A stretch of DNA of 64,000 nucleotides from Artemisia argyi (Eukaryota; Streptophyta; Magnoliopsida; Asterales; Asteraceae), in assembly GCA_030686995.1 (NCBI GenBank), contig CM060691.1, positions 66,645,607 to 66,709,606 of the forward strand, in the 5' to 3' direction. The translations under genes and the position numbers were made by a program. Numbering within the stretch: position 1 is the first letter of the stretch; every line of letters starts with the position of its first letter. Under the pieces are notes generated by a model that was given only the letters and a program-made list of their open reading frames with translations, searched no databases and was not told the origin of the DNA. Shown one piece after another: positions 44,782 to 55,680 of this stretch.

Positions 44782-46225
44782 TGATGAGGCAAAAAATGAT
44801 CCGTTTTTAGGGGGTCATTTAAGCCCGGAATTGAATTTATTTGATCAAATATTTCCCTAAATCGTTCCTTTTGTGATTTTAGGTACTTTTGGAGTGAATT
44901 CTGGAAAAGGAAGCATTTTGGACATTTTTGGAGCACAAAAGTGAAGAAAACGGCAAACTCTTAATTTTCCTTGCTTGAAACAGTACCTGACGGCGTTACA
45001 AGTTTCTTAATGACGGCGTCAAGAGGAAAAACAAGAGGTGAAGAGTATTGACTCCATGACGGTCCAGAACACTTTTGCACTAGGGCGTGACTGCGTCACC
45101 ATAGGCCGTCATGGCCCCTTAACACATGACGGCCCAGAGGAGAAATGCTCTTGACGATGTCAGATTTGGATATAGGCAATCCGATTTTATTATGGGCGGC
45201 GGGTTGACGGCATTACAATTTTCTTCTTGACGCCGTCATCTTAGAAAATCTATATATAGTCTTTGTAATTTTAATTCAAAAGAGAGGAAAATATTAGGGA
45301 TGACTTGAATAAACCCTAGCACAACTTTTACAGTATTTTCAAGGGTTTTCACCCCTTGAATCCTTTCATGTGCAATTAAGATAAGTATCCTTTCAAATCA
45401 TTCAATATCTCTATGTGTTGTTTGAATATATCTTACGCTTGTCTTGATTTTAACATGCTAGGCTAGATCCCTTGTGTGTTTGCTTAGATGTAATGAAACC
45501 TAGATGTTGATTATGGGTTGATTGCTTGTTTATAGTTGCTACGGATGAATGATTTCGATGTTAGGCTTAAGAAAACTGGCAGACTTCCATTGTGTAACTT
45601 GCTTGAACGTCTTAAGAAACATGAACCAATGCGTACTAGGTTTTATGGTTGTATTTAATGCATGAGCGAATTCTAATGATCCCATATTAGGAGCTTCTTG
45701 CAGGCTCGACATAGGAGTGAACTAGGAGCTTATAGAGATGGGGAAGTACGTATGCCACCCCACCATTGGTATTAAGGAATATAACTCGTCATCCACACAA
45801 CTGTAACAAACTATCAACCTGTAAAAGATATCTAGGGAGTAATGAAATCTAAGTAAACACCACTTTCCCATTTATTGTTTACACCACTAGTTTAATTAGC
45901 TTAATTTACATTTTTGTTATTTTATTTTGATTGCATCTTAGTTATTGGGTTAGTTGATTAGCAACTAATTCCGCCCACTCTTCCAAAACCCGAGATTTTT
46001 ACTTGCTTTCCATAAAATATAAAAATACAAAAAGAATCACCCTTCACCTCTAGACCTAGTTTTTAGGCTTTCTAATCCTAGCGGCACTATTCCTGAGTTG
46101 AACGATCAATCCCCCGGTACTTGTCACTATACTATACTACAACGATCAGGTACACTGCCTGGTGGGGGTTGTAAGCTTCTCGAGATCCCTCGAGAGGTAA
46201 ACCCTGGTGCAATTCCCACGCATCA
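44782..46225 (+). repeat. A 3' LTR
   Basis: 1444 bp. TGACG-type array from 44988 (TGACGGCGTTA, next at 45011) to TGACGCCGTCA at 45228, TATA box at 45251. U5 hairpin at 46176-46197: CTTCTCGAG-ATCC-CTCGAGAGG, 9-bp stem with one G-T pair. Confidence 0.94.
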
Positions 46226-46230
46226 CTAAA

Positions 46231-46642
46231 CGTTCAATTGTCACGCGAAATTCAAATTTTGGTATAACGGTGAAGATTAAATCGTTTCTTTGTCTTTTGG
46301 TATAATTTGACCATTTTATAGATCATACATCCATTGCAAAGGCCAACAATCCTAGATTATGAAAGGTACAATCTACAATTAGTCGGTGACCATTTTTGCT
46401 CATATTTAAAAAGAAGTTAAAGACACTTTAAAGCAATAACTATTAGTTATTGCGGATTCAGAGGCCTGAAATAATCTTATCTAAGAAAACAGCCAATCAA
46501 AAAATAAACCTAAAACATCAAATTTGATTTGTTTATGTGTTTTAGTATAAACTGAAAATAAAAGAGTATCCCATGTTTGCTCTTCAATCTCTACCATATT
46601 CATAATTTTTCCTCTTTTACCAACAAATTTGGTATCAGAGGC
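46231..46642 (+). repeat. Probable copia LTR end with PBS
   Basis: Ends ...CTTTTACCAACA (46625), then TTTGGTATCAGAGG at 46628-46641, a good initiator-Met PBS two bases on. This is the usual layout at the 3' end of a Ty1/copia 5' LTR. E begins immediately after it, so the copia internal region is not present here. The LTR start is not identified; it may lie left of A. Confidence 0.5.
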
Positions 46643-49424
46643 TGTGACATTTCTAAAAATTCATGTCATTTATGTAATAGTTATTATTCAACTATCTTAT
46701 TTTATTTATAATTAACTTCATCGGAAGTTATCCGTGTACGTTCAATTCATTCAACCACGACTATACTATGTCTACTCTACACTATCTATGCACCATTGTT
46801 TCCTTACAATCCTATTTTCAACGTTACACTTTCTACGTATTGCACGGTTTAAATTCATATTTTCACATTTTAACCTCAAATAAATCCTCCAACGATCTCA
46901 CCACTCATCTACACTTCTAAAGTACATTGTGAAAACAAGTTTTAATGTTTTTACGAGTTTTACATTTTATTTCTATCCGGTATCATGTTACGCGTCTTAA
47001 AACTCCACTTTTTAAGTTATCGGGAGCAAAATACACTACATAATGCATCTAATAACAACTTTAATCATAAAAACCTTCACTAACTTTCCCCCCTTGAGGT
47101 GGACGGTTTGGAGTGGGAAATCAAGACACTTGTGTGTCTTGATCTACACTTGTTCTAAAAACACTAACTTGTGTCTTCCACTAAGTCCTAAACTACCAAA
47201 ACTAACTCATAGTTTGTATCACCACATGCAAACTACTCTTGCTCTCTCCCCTCTCCTTTTTGTTGCCGTAAGTTGGTAAGCACACAAGGACCATTGAGTC
47301 TTGATTTTCTATTGAAAGTTTTGTAAATAGAATGGTGATCAATTGGTGCTAACTTGCTCCTTGTTCTTTTACTTCTTCTAGACTTCCATTTTCAAGAGTT
47401 TTTGTGGTGATTTTCAAGTGTCCAAGAAGTGTTGGTGACAAGAAATTTGGTAATCATGGATTAGAGAAAAGGTGCATGTAAAGTCACTTTAATCTTGATC
47501 TCTATTTTCTCTTCAAAATCTTTCTTCCTCCTATATTTTTATGGCTTACAAGTTGATATTGTGGCTGTAAGAAGAATCCTTCCATCACTCTCAAAAGCTC
47601 CTCCTTGGTGATCTCAAGAATTTTCATTGGTGGTGTCAAGTGATAGCCCCAAATCCTTCCTTTCCTGTCATCAAATCTTGTCCATCTCTTTTTGTAAGAA
47701 ACTCATCACTAACTTTCATTTTATATTTATATTCATTACTGTAAAAATGGTATATTATGATCTATTTGAACATTATATAAGTGATTATGCTTAGTTAAGC
47801 TTGGTACATTGGTTAGAAAATACTTAAAACTCTAAAGGACTAGACATGCAAACTGTGAATCTGAATCAGGGGTAAAGATGAAATAAACTGATCTAATCAG
47901 TAAACATTGGACATAAACTAAAAATATTAGGTTGTAGGCCTATGTCTTTCGGTCATTTTGACGGGTATTTCATCGAATAACTCATTACGATGATTAAACT
48001 AGATATATTTTCATGAAACATGTCATAATCTAAGTACCAGATTTGTAACCAATGAAACTTGTTTTTTTGTACATAACCAATGGTTTCTCAAAACATAAAA
48101 GTTTTTGATAACATCTCAACTTCAACGTGGCCGCAAACGGGGAATTAATTAGACTTGTAGAACTCTAGCTATGCATTTTTCGTGGGACTGCTGTAACACT
48201 AGAAATTTATGGACTGATTAGTGTGAATAAAATGATAATTTAGCTACTACTATGTAATTTTTGATCAAGTGGGACCCACAAAACTTGTTAGTACAGATGA
48301 ATACCTTTTCGGGGATATAAAGAACATAAATTTTTGACTTACGGTTTACATGTAACGGATTTTCTAAGATGTACAAATTATAAAAATGTTAACAGCTTTG
48401 ACTTTTAAAGTATAAAGGATTCAAAAACTCATATGACTATATCTCTAAAACTTAATTCTGAACACTTGATATAATTAGGAATTATGTACCAAGTGTAGAT
48501 AAGATAATAACTTATATATATAGCTGAGTTACATCAATGTTTATATTCTAAAACCTAAGACAAGCGTATATCTATTTAGGTTCATCGTAGAGCTTCGCGG
48601 CTAATTTTCATCACTTGCTTGTTTCATATCACTTCCTTTGTTCACGGTGAGTTTATAGCCTCGCCTTTACTTACTTAAATGTTTTATAAACCTCGTGAGG
48701 GGGATACATGCTAGTTTTTACAAACTGAATACAAGTAGTATTTGGTGTGCTGGACCCGATTACATGATTATAGTTATTGAATGCTTCTTGCCAATTAAGT
48801 CCCCACCATGAACCGTTAATTCCATAGGGAAACGCTAGTATTATGAATATGCATATTAGGCTTGGCTGACTTGACTGGGTGAGTAGCGCCTCATACATAA
48901 CGGTCACATAATATTGAGAGTATGAGGTAAATGGCAATTTTTACCTTGGGGCACAAAAACTAGGTTAAGGTTCGGTTTCATAATCTCAATACTATAATCT
49001 GATAACCCGACAAGTAATGATCATGCTTGTCGCCCGATGAATAATGCTTGTATTCAACTTATTACTTATTAAACTCTATGAATTCACTCAACTTTATGTT
49101 GACTTTTTAGCATGTTTTATCTCAGGTCCGTAAGTGACTTTCAGCTTGGATGGGCGGTGCAAGAGATGGATATCGATATGATGGCCCATGTTTAATTAAA
49201 ATTTTCACTCGATAATGTTTTGAGCTTCTAAAAACTTATGTATCTTTTAGCTATGCTAAAAACTTTTGGGACCTTGTTAACTTTGATAATTATCGAATTT
49301 GAAGCATGAACTTTTAATAAAAACGACTTTGTTTTTGTAATTGTTTACTATATTTGTACAATGTGATTGATGTATAGCACCCCATGTCCCTTTCCGCTGC
49401 ATTCATAAAAATGGGGGTGTTATA
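46643..49424 (+). repeat. E 5' LTR
   Basis: 2782 bp. Ends CCGCTGCATT...GGGGGTGTTATA, like T1 and N1. Contains the intron-like module 48647-49125. No credible gene. Confidence 0.8.
48647..49125 (+). other. Candidate LTR intron in E
   Basis: Donor CACG/GTGAGT and acceptor TTTATCTCAG/G, 479 bp apart (476 in T1). GAGGGGGATACATGC after the donor and GTTGACTTTTTAGCATG before the acceptor match T1. Acceptor to LTR end is 299 bp. Confidence 0.5.
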
Positions 49425-49426
49425 GA

Positions 49427-49440
49427 TTGGTACCAGAGCA
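49427..49440 (+). other. E primer binding site (initiator Met tRNA)
   Basis: TTGGTACCAGAGCA two bases after the LTR end. Confidence 0.82.
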
Positions 49441-49623
49441 CAAATTATAGTGAACTAGATCTTTTTGTTCTAAAAACCTAGACTATAAACTAGATCTTTT
49501 TGTTCCCTTAAATTCTACTCTATATTGTTGTGATATTTTTCATATTCAATTTACTCATGTATGAATATATCTATATCAATGTATAATTACTCATCCAAGA
49601 TTTTCTTGTGTTGTGATAGAATC

Positions 49624-51596
49624 ATGCCACCAAAGAAAATGTCTAATGCAGCTAGTCGCTGACAGTGTAGCCCAGGCTTTAGCCGAGGATCGTGCTGCAA
49701 GGGAAAATGACAATGGGGCTACCGGTGGTGGTGCGGAAGCCGCTGGAGCTGCCGATGGCGGTGCTGGAGCCGCTGGGGCTGCAAATGGCGGTGTAGTGCG
49801 TGGTTGCACTAATAAACGATTTTGGGTTGTGGACCAACAAAATTCAAGGGGACTGAAGGGGCAGTTGCATTGACACGATGGTTTGAAAGTATCGAAGACA
49901 TATTCATACTCAGTAATTGCTCCGAGGACTGCAAAGTCAAGTACGCTGTGGGTACTATGTTAGATTATGCTAAGTCGTGGTGGAATTCTTATGCTCAGCC
50001 CATCGGGATAGAAAAAGCCTATGAAACCACATGCACTGACTTCAAGAAAATGGCGATCAGTAAGTTCTGTCCCCGTAGTGAAATAAGGTTGCTTGAAACC
50101 GAGTTTTATGATCTTAAAGTGAAAGGTTATGATATCGAAACTTATATTCGAAGGTTTGAAGATCTAAAAGTCTTGTGTCCTAGTATGGTTTTGGATTTCG
50201 AAAAAGAAATGGAAGCTTTTATTAAGGGTCTTCCGCGAAGCATCAAAGGAGATGTGACATCCTCTAATCCACAAAATCTAGATGCGGCTACTCGTATTAC
50301 TCAAAAACTTATGGCTCAAGTGGTGGAGTATGGAACAACTCAAAATGCTAACAACAATAACAATAACAACAACCACCAGAACAAAAGAAAATGGGATGAT
50401 GAAAGGAAGGGGAATAGCAACAACAACAACCAGGGCCGCAACAATGACCATCATCATCATCAAAATAGAAGACAAGAGAATGTTAGGGCAATGACTGATG
50501 CCCCAACCGGGAGAGGTGGATATGTTGATCCCCATCCTTACTGTAATCGCTGCAAGAAGCATCACATTGGCCGCTGTACTGCGATATGTACCAAATGTGG
50601 AAAGCAGGGTCATGCGGCGACAAGCTGTAAGGTTAAGGCTACTGGTGCTAATACACAACTAATCGTAACTTGCTATGGTTGTGGGGAAAAAAGGGAACAA
50701 AAGTAACAATTTCCCGAATAAGGGGAATGATCAAGCTGGAAATAATCATGCTCGAGTGTATGTGATGGGGGAACAACAAGGCCCGAATATCGTGACGGGT
50801 ACGTTTCTACTTAATAATCACTATGCTAAGGTTTTATTTGATTCGGGTTTGGACAAAAGCTTTGTGTCCAATAGTTTTAGTGTGTTGATAAATATTAACC
50901 CGGTTAAGTTAAACTATAGTTATGAAGTAGAATTAGCAGATGGAAAATTGGTTAGTACCAACACTATTCTAAGGAACTGTACCATAAATCTAGTGAACCA
51001 CCCATTTAGTATTGACCTCATGCCAATTAAACTTGGGACTTTTGATGTCATTAATGGAATGGACTGGTTATCCAATCGAAAGGCAGTTATTGTCTGTAGT
51101 TAAAAGATTGTTCGTATTCCATACAACAACAAAACACTAACAATCAAAGGAGATAGAGACGCTTCCCAATTAAAAATCATATCTCGTATAAAAGCCCAAA
51201 GATACATTGAGCAAGGGTGCCAGATGTATTTGGCGCAAGTGACAGAGAAAGAATCAGTTGAAAGACGATTAGAAGATGTACCAATTGTCCGCGATTTTCC
51301 GGAAGTGTTTCCCGAAGAATTACTGGGGCTTCCACCACCTCGACAAGTAGAGTTCCAGATTGATTTAGTGTCTAGTGCTACACCTGTGGCACGTGCACCT
51401 TATCGGTTGGCACCATCAGAAAAGAAGGAGCTATCAGAACAACTATAAGAATTTTCGGAGAAAGGATTTATTCGGCCGAGCTCGTCGCCTTGGGGTGCTT
51501 CAGTGCTGTTTGTGAAGAAGAAAGATGGATCCTTTCGTATGTGTATCGATTACCGCGAGCTTAACAAGTTAACGGTCAAGAATCATTATCCACTCC
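49624..51596 (+). pseudogene. E gag, protease and first part of RT (decayed)
   Basis: ATG at 49624 (MPPKKMS), but the frame is lost at once; an Ala/Gly-rich stretch and the gag domain (ALTRWFESIEDIF ... FCPRSEIRLLETEF) follow in other frames. One intact zinc knuckle, CTKCGKQGHAATSC. A second is cut after CYGCGEK by a frameshift near 50690. Protease has DSGLD where T1 has DSGAD. Stops occur at 51101 and 51446. The RT N-terminus ([20 protein letters not shown]) runs to 51596, where F is inserted. Clearly homologous to T1 gag-pol but older and inactive. Confidence 0.9.
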
Positions 51597-52966
51597 TGAT
51601 GAGGCGAAAAATGAACCACTTTTAGGGGGTCATTTAAGCCCGGAATTGAATTTATTTGATCAAATATTGCCCTAAATCGTTCCTTTTGTGATTTTAGGTA
51701 CTTTGGGAGTGAATTCTGGAAAAGGAAGCAATTCGGACGTTTTTGGAAGCATAAAAGTGAATAAAACGACAAAGACTTAATTTTCCATGCTGAGAACAGT
51801 ACCTGACAGCGTCAAGAAGACAATCATGACAGCGTCAAGAGTAAAATCCATGACGACCCATTGAAAACCTGAAGGCGTCACAACAAGGGCGTCAAGACAA
51901 TTTTTGGTGACGGCTAGCATAAGTAGTATACATGACGGCGTCAGACCCAGATCTAGGCAGTCCGAGAAACTATTTGGCGGTGAGATGACGGCGTCAGACT
52001 TTTGTTCTTGACGTCGTCACCTATCAAAATCTATATATTGTTTTCTATTTTTCATTCATAAAAGAGGAACTTGTGAGGAGAAAACTAGGGCCGAACTTTT
52101 TAAACCCTAGGTCATATTTTACAGTATTTTCAAGGGTTTTCACCCCTTGAATCCTTTCATGTTTAATTGAGATAATGTTCTTTCAATTCAATCAATATGT
52201 CTATGTGTTGTTTGAATATATCTTATGCTTGTCTTGATTTTAACATGCTAGGCAAGATCTATCTTGTGTTTACTTAGATGTAGTGAAACCTAGATGTTAA
52301 TTATGCGTTGATTACTTGTTTATGGTTGTAATGGATGAATGATTTCAATGTTAGGCTTAAGAAAACTGGCAGATCTCCATTGTGTAACATGCTTGAACAT
52401 CTTAGGAAACATGAACCGATGTGTACTAGGTTTTATTGGTTGTATTTAATGCATGAGCAAATTCTAGTGATCCCATGTTAGGAGCTTCTTAGCCGGCTCG
52501 ACATAGGAGTGAAGTAGGCGCTCATAGAATTGGGGAAGTAAGTACGCCACCCCATGAATGGTATTAAGGAATACAATCCGTCATCCACGCAACTATAACA
52601 AGTAATTAACATGTAAAAGATATCTAGGGAGTAATGAAATCTAAGTAAACACAATTCTCCCATATATTGCTCACAACTCTAAGTATAATTTAGTTTTGTT
52701 TTCATTTCTAGTATTTTATTTTGATTGCATCTTTAGTATTGGGTTAGTTGACTAGCAACTAATTCCGCCAAACTCCTTCAAACCCGAGATTTTTAATTGC
52801 TGTCATAAAAAAATACAAAAAGAATCATCCCTTATCTCTAGACCTACTCTTTAGGTTTTCTAATCCTAGCGACACTATTCCTAGCTGAACGATCAATCCC
52901 CCGGTACTTGTCATTATACTATACTACATCGATCAGGTAAAGCCTGGTGCAATCCCTACGCTACCA
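51597..52966 (+). repeat. F 5' LTR
   Basis: 1370 bp. Lacks about 52 bp near 52938 that contain the U5 hairpin. The deletion ends are GGTA repeats (CAGGTA and GAGGTA in the intact 3' LTR). Confidence 0.92.
51804..52019 (+). promoter_or_regulatory. TGACG-palindrome array, F 5' LTR
   Basis: TGACAGCGTCA at 51804 and 51827 (23 bp apart), more sites, then TGACGGCGTCA at 51986 and TGACGTCGTCA at 52009 (23 bp apart). TATATATT follows 12 bp after. Confidence 0.62.
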
Positions 52967-52972
52967 AGTTTT

Positions 52973-52991
52973 TAGCGCCGCAGCCCGAGGA
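52973..52991 (+). other. F primer binding site, mutated
   Basis: TAGCGCCGCAGCCCGAGGA: two G-to-A changes compared with B, A and C, one in the first three bases that pair with the tRNA CCA end. Confidence 0.72.
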
Positions 52992-53137
52992 ATAGTTATT
53001 GTCTAGGTTAGAATCTCTTTTTATTAGGTCTACTTGCTAGATTCCTTTCTAGTAGGATTTTATTTTCATTTTTAGGTTCTCTTTAGTCTATCTTATTTCT
53101 TCGTGTTTTTGTTCGTAACTCTTCGCCATCTGACATC

Positions 53138-54589
53138 ATGGACGATAGTAACATCTTTGAACCCGTCATCCCACCACAACAAAACCCACCACTAGATAAC
53201 CAACCTCTTAGGCCCCGAACCCTAGGAGAGTATTCCCAACCTTGCCACCAAGGCTACCGAAACACCATTGAGCTCACCCATGGAGCCAATGTGACCCCCT
53301 TGCGATCCTACACCATCCGGTTGGTGCAAAGCAGATGTGCACTCCATGGACTTCGTTCCAAAGATCCAAATCAACATCTCAAGGACTTCCTTAAAATCGT
53401 AGATTCTATAGACCTTGATGTTACAACTAGAGAGTCAACCTGATTACGCCTATTCCAATTCTCTCTACGTGATCAAGCTAGTCAATGGCTTGAACGTTTA
53501 CCCACGGGATCCATCACCTCATGGGATGATCTCACCACTCGTTTCCTTGCTCAATTTTTCCCACCGGGGAGAACTACCATGCTTAGAAATGACATCTTGA
53601 TGTTCCAACAACGTCAAAATGAAACTCTTTATGAAGCATGGACTCGTTTCAAGGACTTACTCCAAAAAGTCCCTCATCATGGCATAGATCTTTGGCTCTA
53701 AGTTCAAATCTTTTATGACCATATCGATCTCTCCACAAGGCGAGCCATTGACCAATCGGCCGGTGGTAAGCTGCGTGATCTAAGTGCGGAACAATCATGG
53801 GAACTCATAGAAGATCTTGCTCTCTATGACAACAAAACTTGGAATGATCCCCGTGATTTGAACAAAATGGTCTAGGCAATATCTTTGCCTTCGAACATTT
53901 CTAGCACTCCCGACCGTAGGATCATGGAACTTGAGGACCAAGTCAAGTTTCTCATGAAATCTTACGAAGCTCCTAAGCCTTCAAGCCAAGTGAACAAAAT
54001 CACTTCTTCATGTGAATTATGTAGTGTTCTCCATGACACTCGTGATTGTGTGGAACTCCCCGGAACAGCTTTTGCGGACTACGCATCCTCGTGTACCGAC
54101 AAAGCGGGAGAAAAGGGGTAGCCTTTCAAACCCGAGCCAAACCCTTACGGTGATTCCTACAACCCCTCTTGGAAAAATCACCCAAACCTTATGTAGAAAC
54201 AAAATCAAGCCAATTCTTCCAATCCGCCTAATCGTTACCAACCAAACGGTCAACCCTCTAACCGTACTTTCAACAACAATCCTTCTAACAACTATGGTAG
54301 TACCAACAATCTTGAAGGATTGATGTCTAACTTTATGGCATCTCAAGAAGATCGCATATCTAAGTTTGAAGCCAATTTCAAACAAAAGCAAAGCGAGATG
54401 ACCACCAAAATTGACACATTGTTGAAAATTCTCAATAACCGAGAAATGGTAGCACTCCCAAACGACACAGTCAAGAACCCGAAACTAAACGTTAATTCCA
54501 TATCATCAGTTCCGTCACCCACTTCTTTTCAACAATACTACTCGGTTAAATCAATAAGCACGTGTTTCAAGCAAAACCAAATTCTTTAA
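53138..54589 (+). pseudogene. F gag (decayed)
   Basis: MDDSNIFEPVIPPQQN start and the gag core of this group, zinc-knuckle-like CELCSVLHDTRDC with the G-P of relatives changed, then a coil. In-frame stops: TGA at 53441 (CGA in relatives), TAA near 53699 (CAA in A), TAG near 53873, 54119 and 54194. The frame ends at 54589, just before a run of nine A, where the downstream gene is in another frame. Confidence 0.88.
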
Positions 54590-55680
54590 AAAAAAACCAA
54601 TCGAATAAAACACCCGATATAGAACCGGTCAAAAGCATAGCTGAAACACCTCCCACGCAAGACCTTGACAATGAATTCAAGGAGCTTCACCTTGAACGCC
54701 CCATCATCGATGTCTTAGCCCGTGCTCCCTACTATAGTGCCTTCCTAGAAAAGTATGAGAAGTTTAAACTAGGTAAAAATGGGACCGCCTTCGTTCAAAA
54801 CAAGTTGCCTAAAAAGCTTGATGATCTGGGTATATTTGTTTTGCCTTGTAAGATAGGAAGATCAGAAGCTTTCGACTCACTAGCCGATTTAGGGTCAAGC
54901 CTCAACTTGATTCCCTTATCCCTTTTCACCACTCTTAAGCTAGGAAAGTTAGAGGAGACGGAGGTATTGATAGGTCTAGCGGATGCGAGTATTGCCCACC
55001 CGGTTGGAATGATTAAGGATGTAGTTGTTCGCGTTGGGAAGTTAACTATCTTAGCAGATTTTCACGTCCTAGACATGGTTAGTGACACTACATGCCCATT
55101 GTTGGTAGGAAGAGGATTTTTAGCAACCGCTAGCGCCATGATAGATTGTAAGGAGTCTAAGATAGCGGTAGGTGAGGGCGATACTTGGTCGGTATACGAT
55201 GTTAAGAAACATAGCTATGATTGTGAGGATGAACCGACACCACATTGGATTGAGATGAATAGGAGACAATCTAGATACGGACCTTGGATAGAAAGGAACT
55301 TTATAGGACCTCAACGCCCATTCTATCTAGAAAAAGATTTCATCGAAAAGACACATTCGGTGGAACAACTCATAGCTAGAGATGAAGAGCCAGATCCTTT
55401 TGAGGACCACTTAGTCTTTAGGAAGATGATTGAGTTCTTAAGCGTAATGCCTATTAATATAGAGATGAATAAGTGGAAAAGAGAGGGAGATAAGTGTAAA
55501 TGGAGGTGGGACAAGCCACCTAAGGAAGGTGACGGATCATGGCATATGAAGATGACTTTGTATGATCCGGATGGAGAAAATTTTGAAAGGTCATACCGTA
55601 CTAAGAAAACCGATAGGAAGTTAAAACCTAAGTTTGATCCCAAAGATGTCCTCAATGAGGAACTCACCTATATCACGTAG
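54562..55680 (+). CDS. F protease-like ORF, 372 codons, intact
   Basis: Open from about 54562 to 55680. The first ATG is nominal: the gene was probably fused to gag before slippage in the A-run at 54589-54597. Residues ~80-220 form a retropepsin-like domain with ADLGSSLNLIPLSLF (D109-L-G-S-S), LIGLADASIAHP and PLLVGRGFL, like Athila proteases. Residues ~230-372 are basic and Trp-rich (WKREGDKCKWRWDKPP); I do not recognise a domain there, and it is not RT. It stops where gag-pro of A, B and C stops, before the same 3' block. It is the only undamaged long ORF of the Athila-like elements here, yet its gag is broken, so translation from element RNA is doubtful. Confidence 0.8.
   Translation: MFQAKPNSLKKNQSNKTPDIEPVKSIAETPPTQDLDNEFKELHLERPIIDVLARAPYYSAFLEKYEKFKLGKNGTAFVQNKLPKKLDDLGIFVLPCKIGRSEAFDSLADLGSSLNLIPLSLFTTLKLGKLEETEVLIGLADASIAHPVGMIKDVVVRVGKLTILADFHVLDMVSDTTCPLLVGRGFLATASAMIDCKESKIAVGEGDTWSVYDVKKHSYDCEDEPTPHWIEMNRRQSRYGPWIERNFIGPQRPFYLEKDFIEKTHSVEQLIARDEEPDPFEDHLVFRKMIEFLSVMPINIEMNKWKREGDKCKWRWDKPPKEGDGSWHMKMTLYDPDGENFERSYRTKKTDRKLKPKFDPKDVLNEELTYIT

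Larger units (their letters stand above)
38471..46225 (+). mobile_element. A: complete Athila-like element with decayed gag and protease-like gene
   Basis: 7755 bp with LTRs 38471-39904 and 44782-46225 (TGATGAGG...GCATCA). Flanked by CTAAA on both sides (38466-38470, 46226-46230). PBS at 39911. Coding region 40081-42334, then a 2.4 kb 3' non-coding region. No RT, RNase H or integrase. Not interrupted by another element, so it shows the undisturbed architecture of this group. Confidence 0.95.

Noticed and set aside
46628..46641. Reading the iMet PBS before E as the PBS of E itself
   Set aside because: E has its own PBS at 49427 after its LTR. The 46628 site follows a copia-like LTR end and belongs to older sequence.
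47043..47279. 78-codon ORF in the E LTR with a possible secretory-like end
   Set aside because: Single copy in LTR sequence, no recognisable family, composition as expected by chance.
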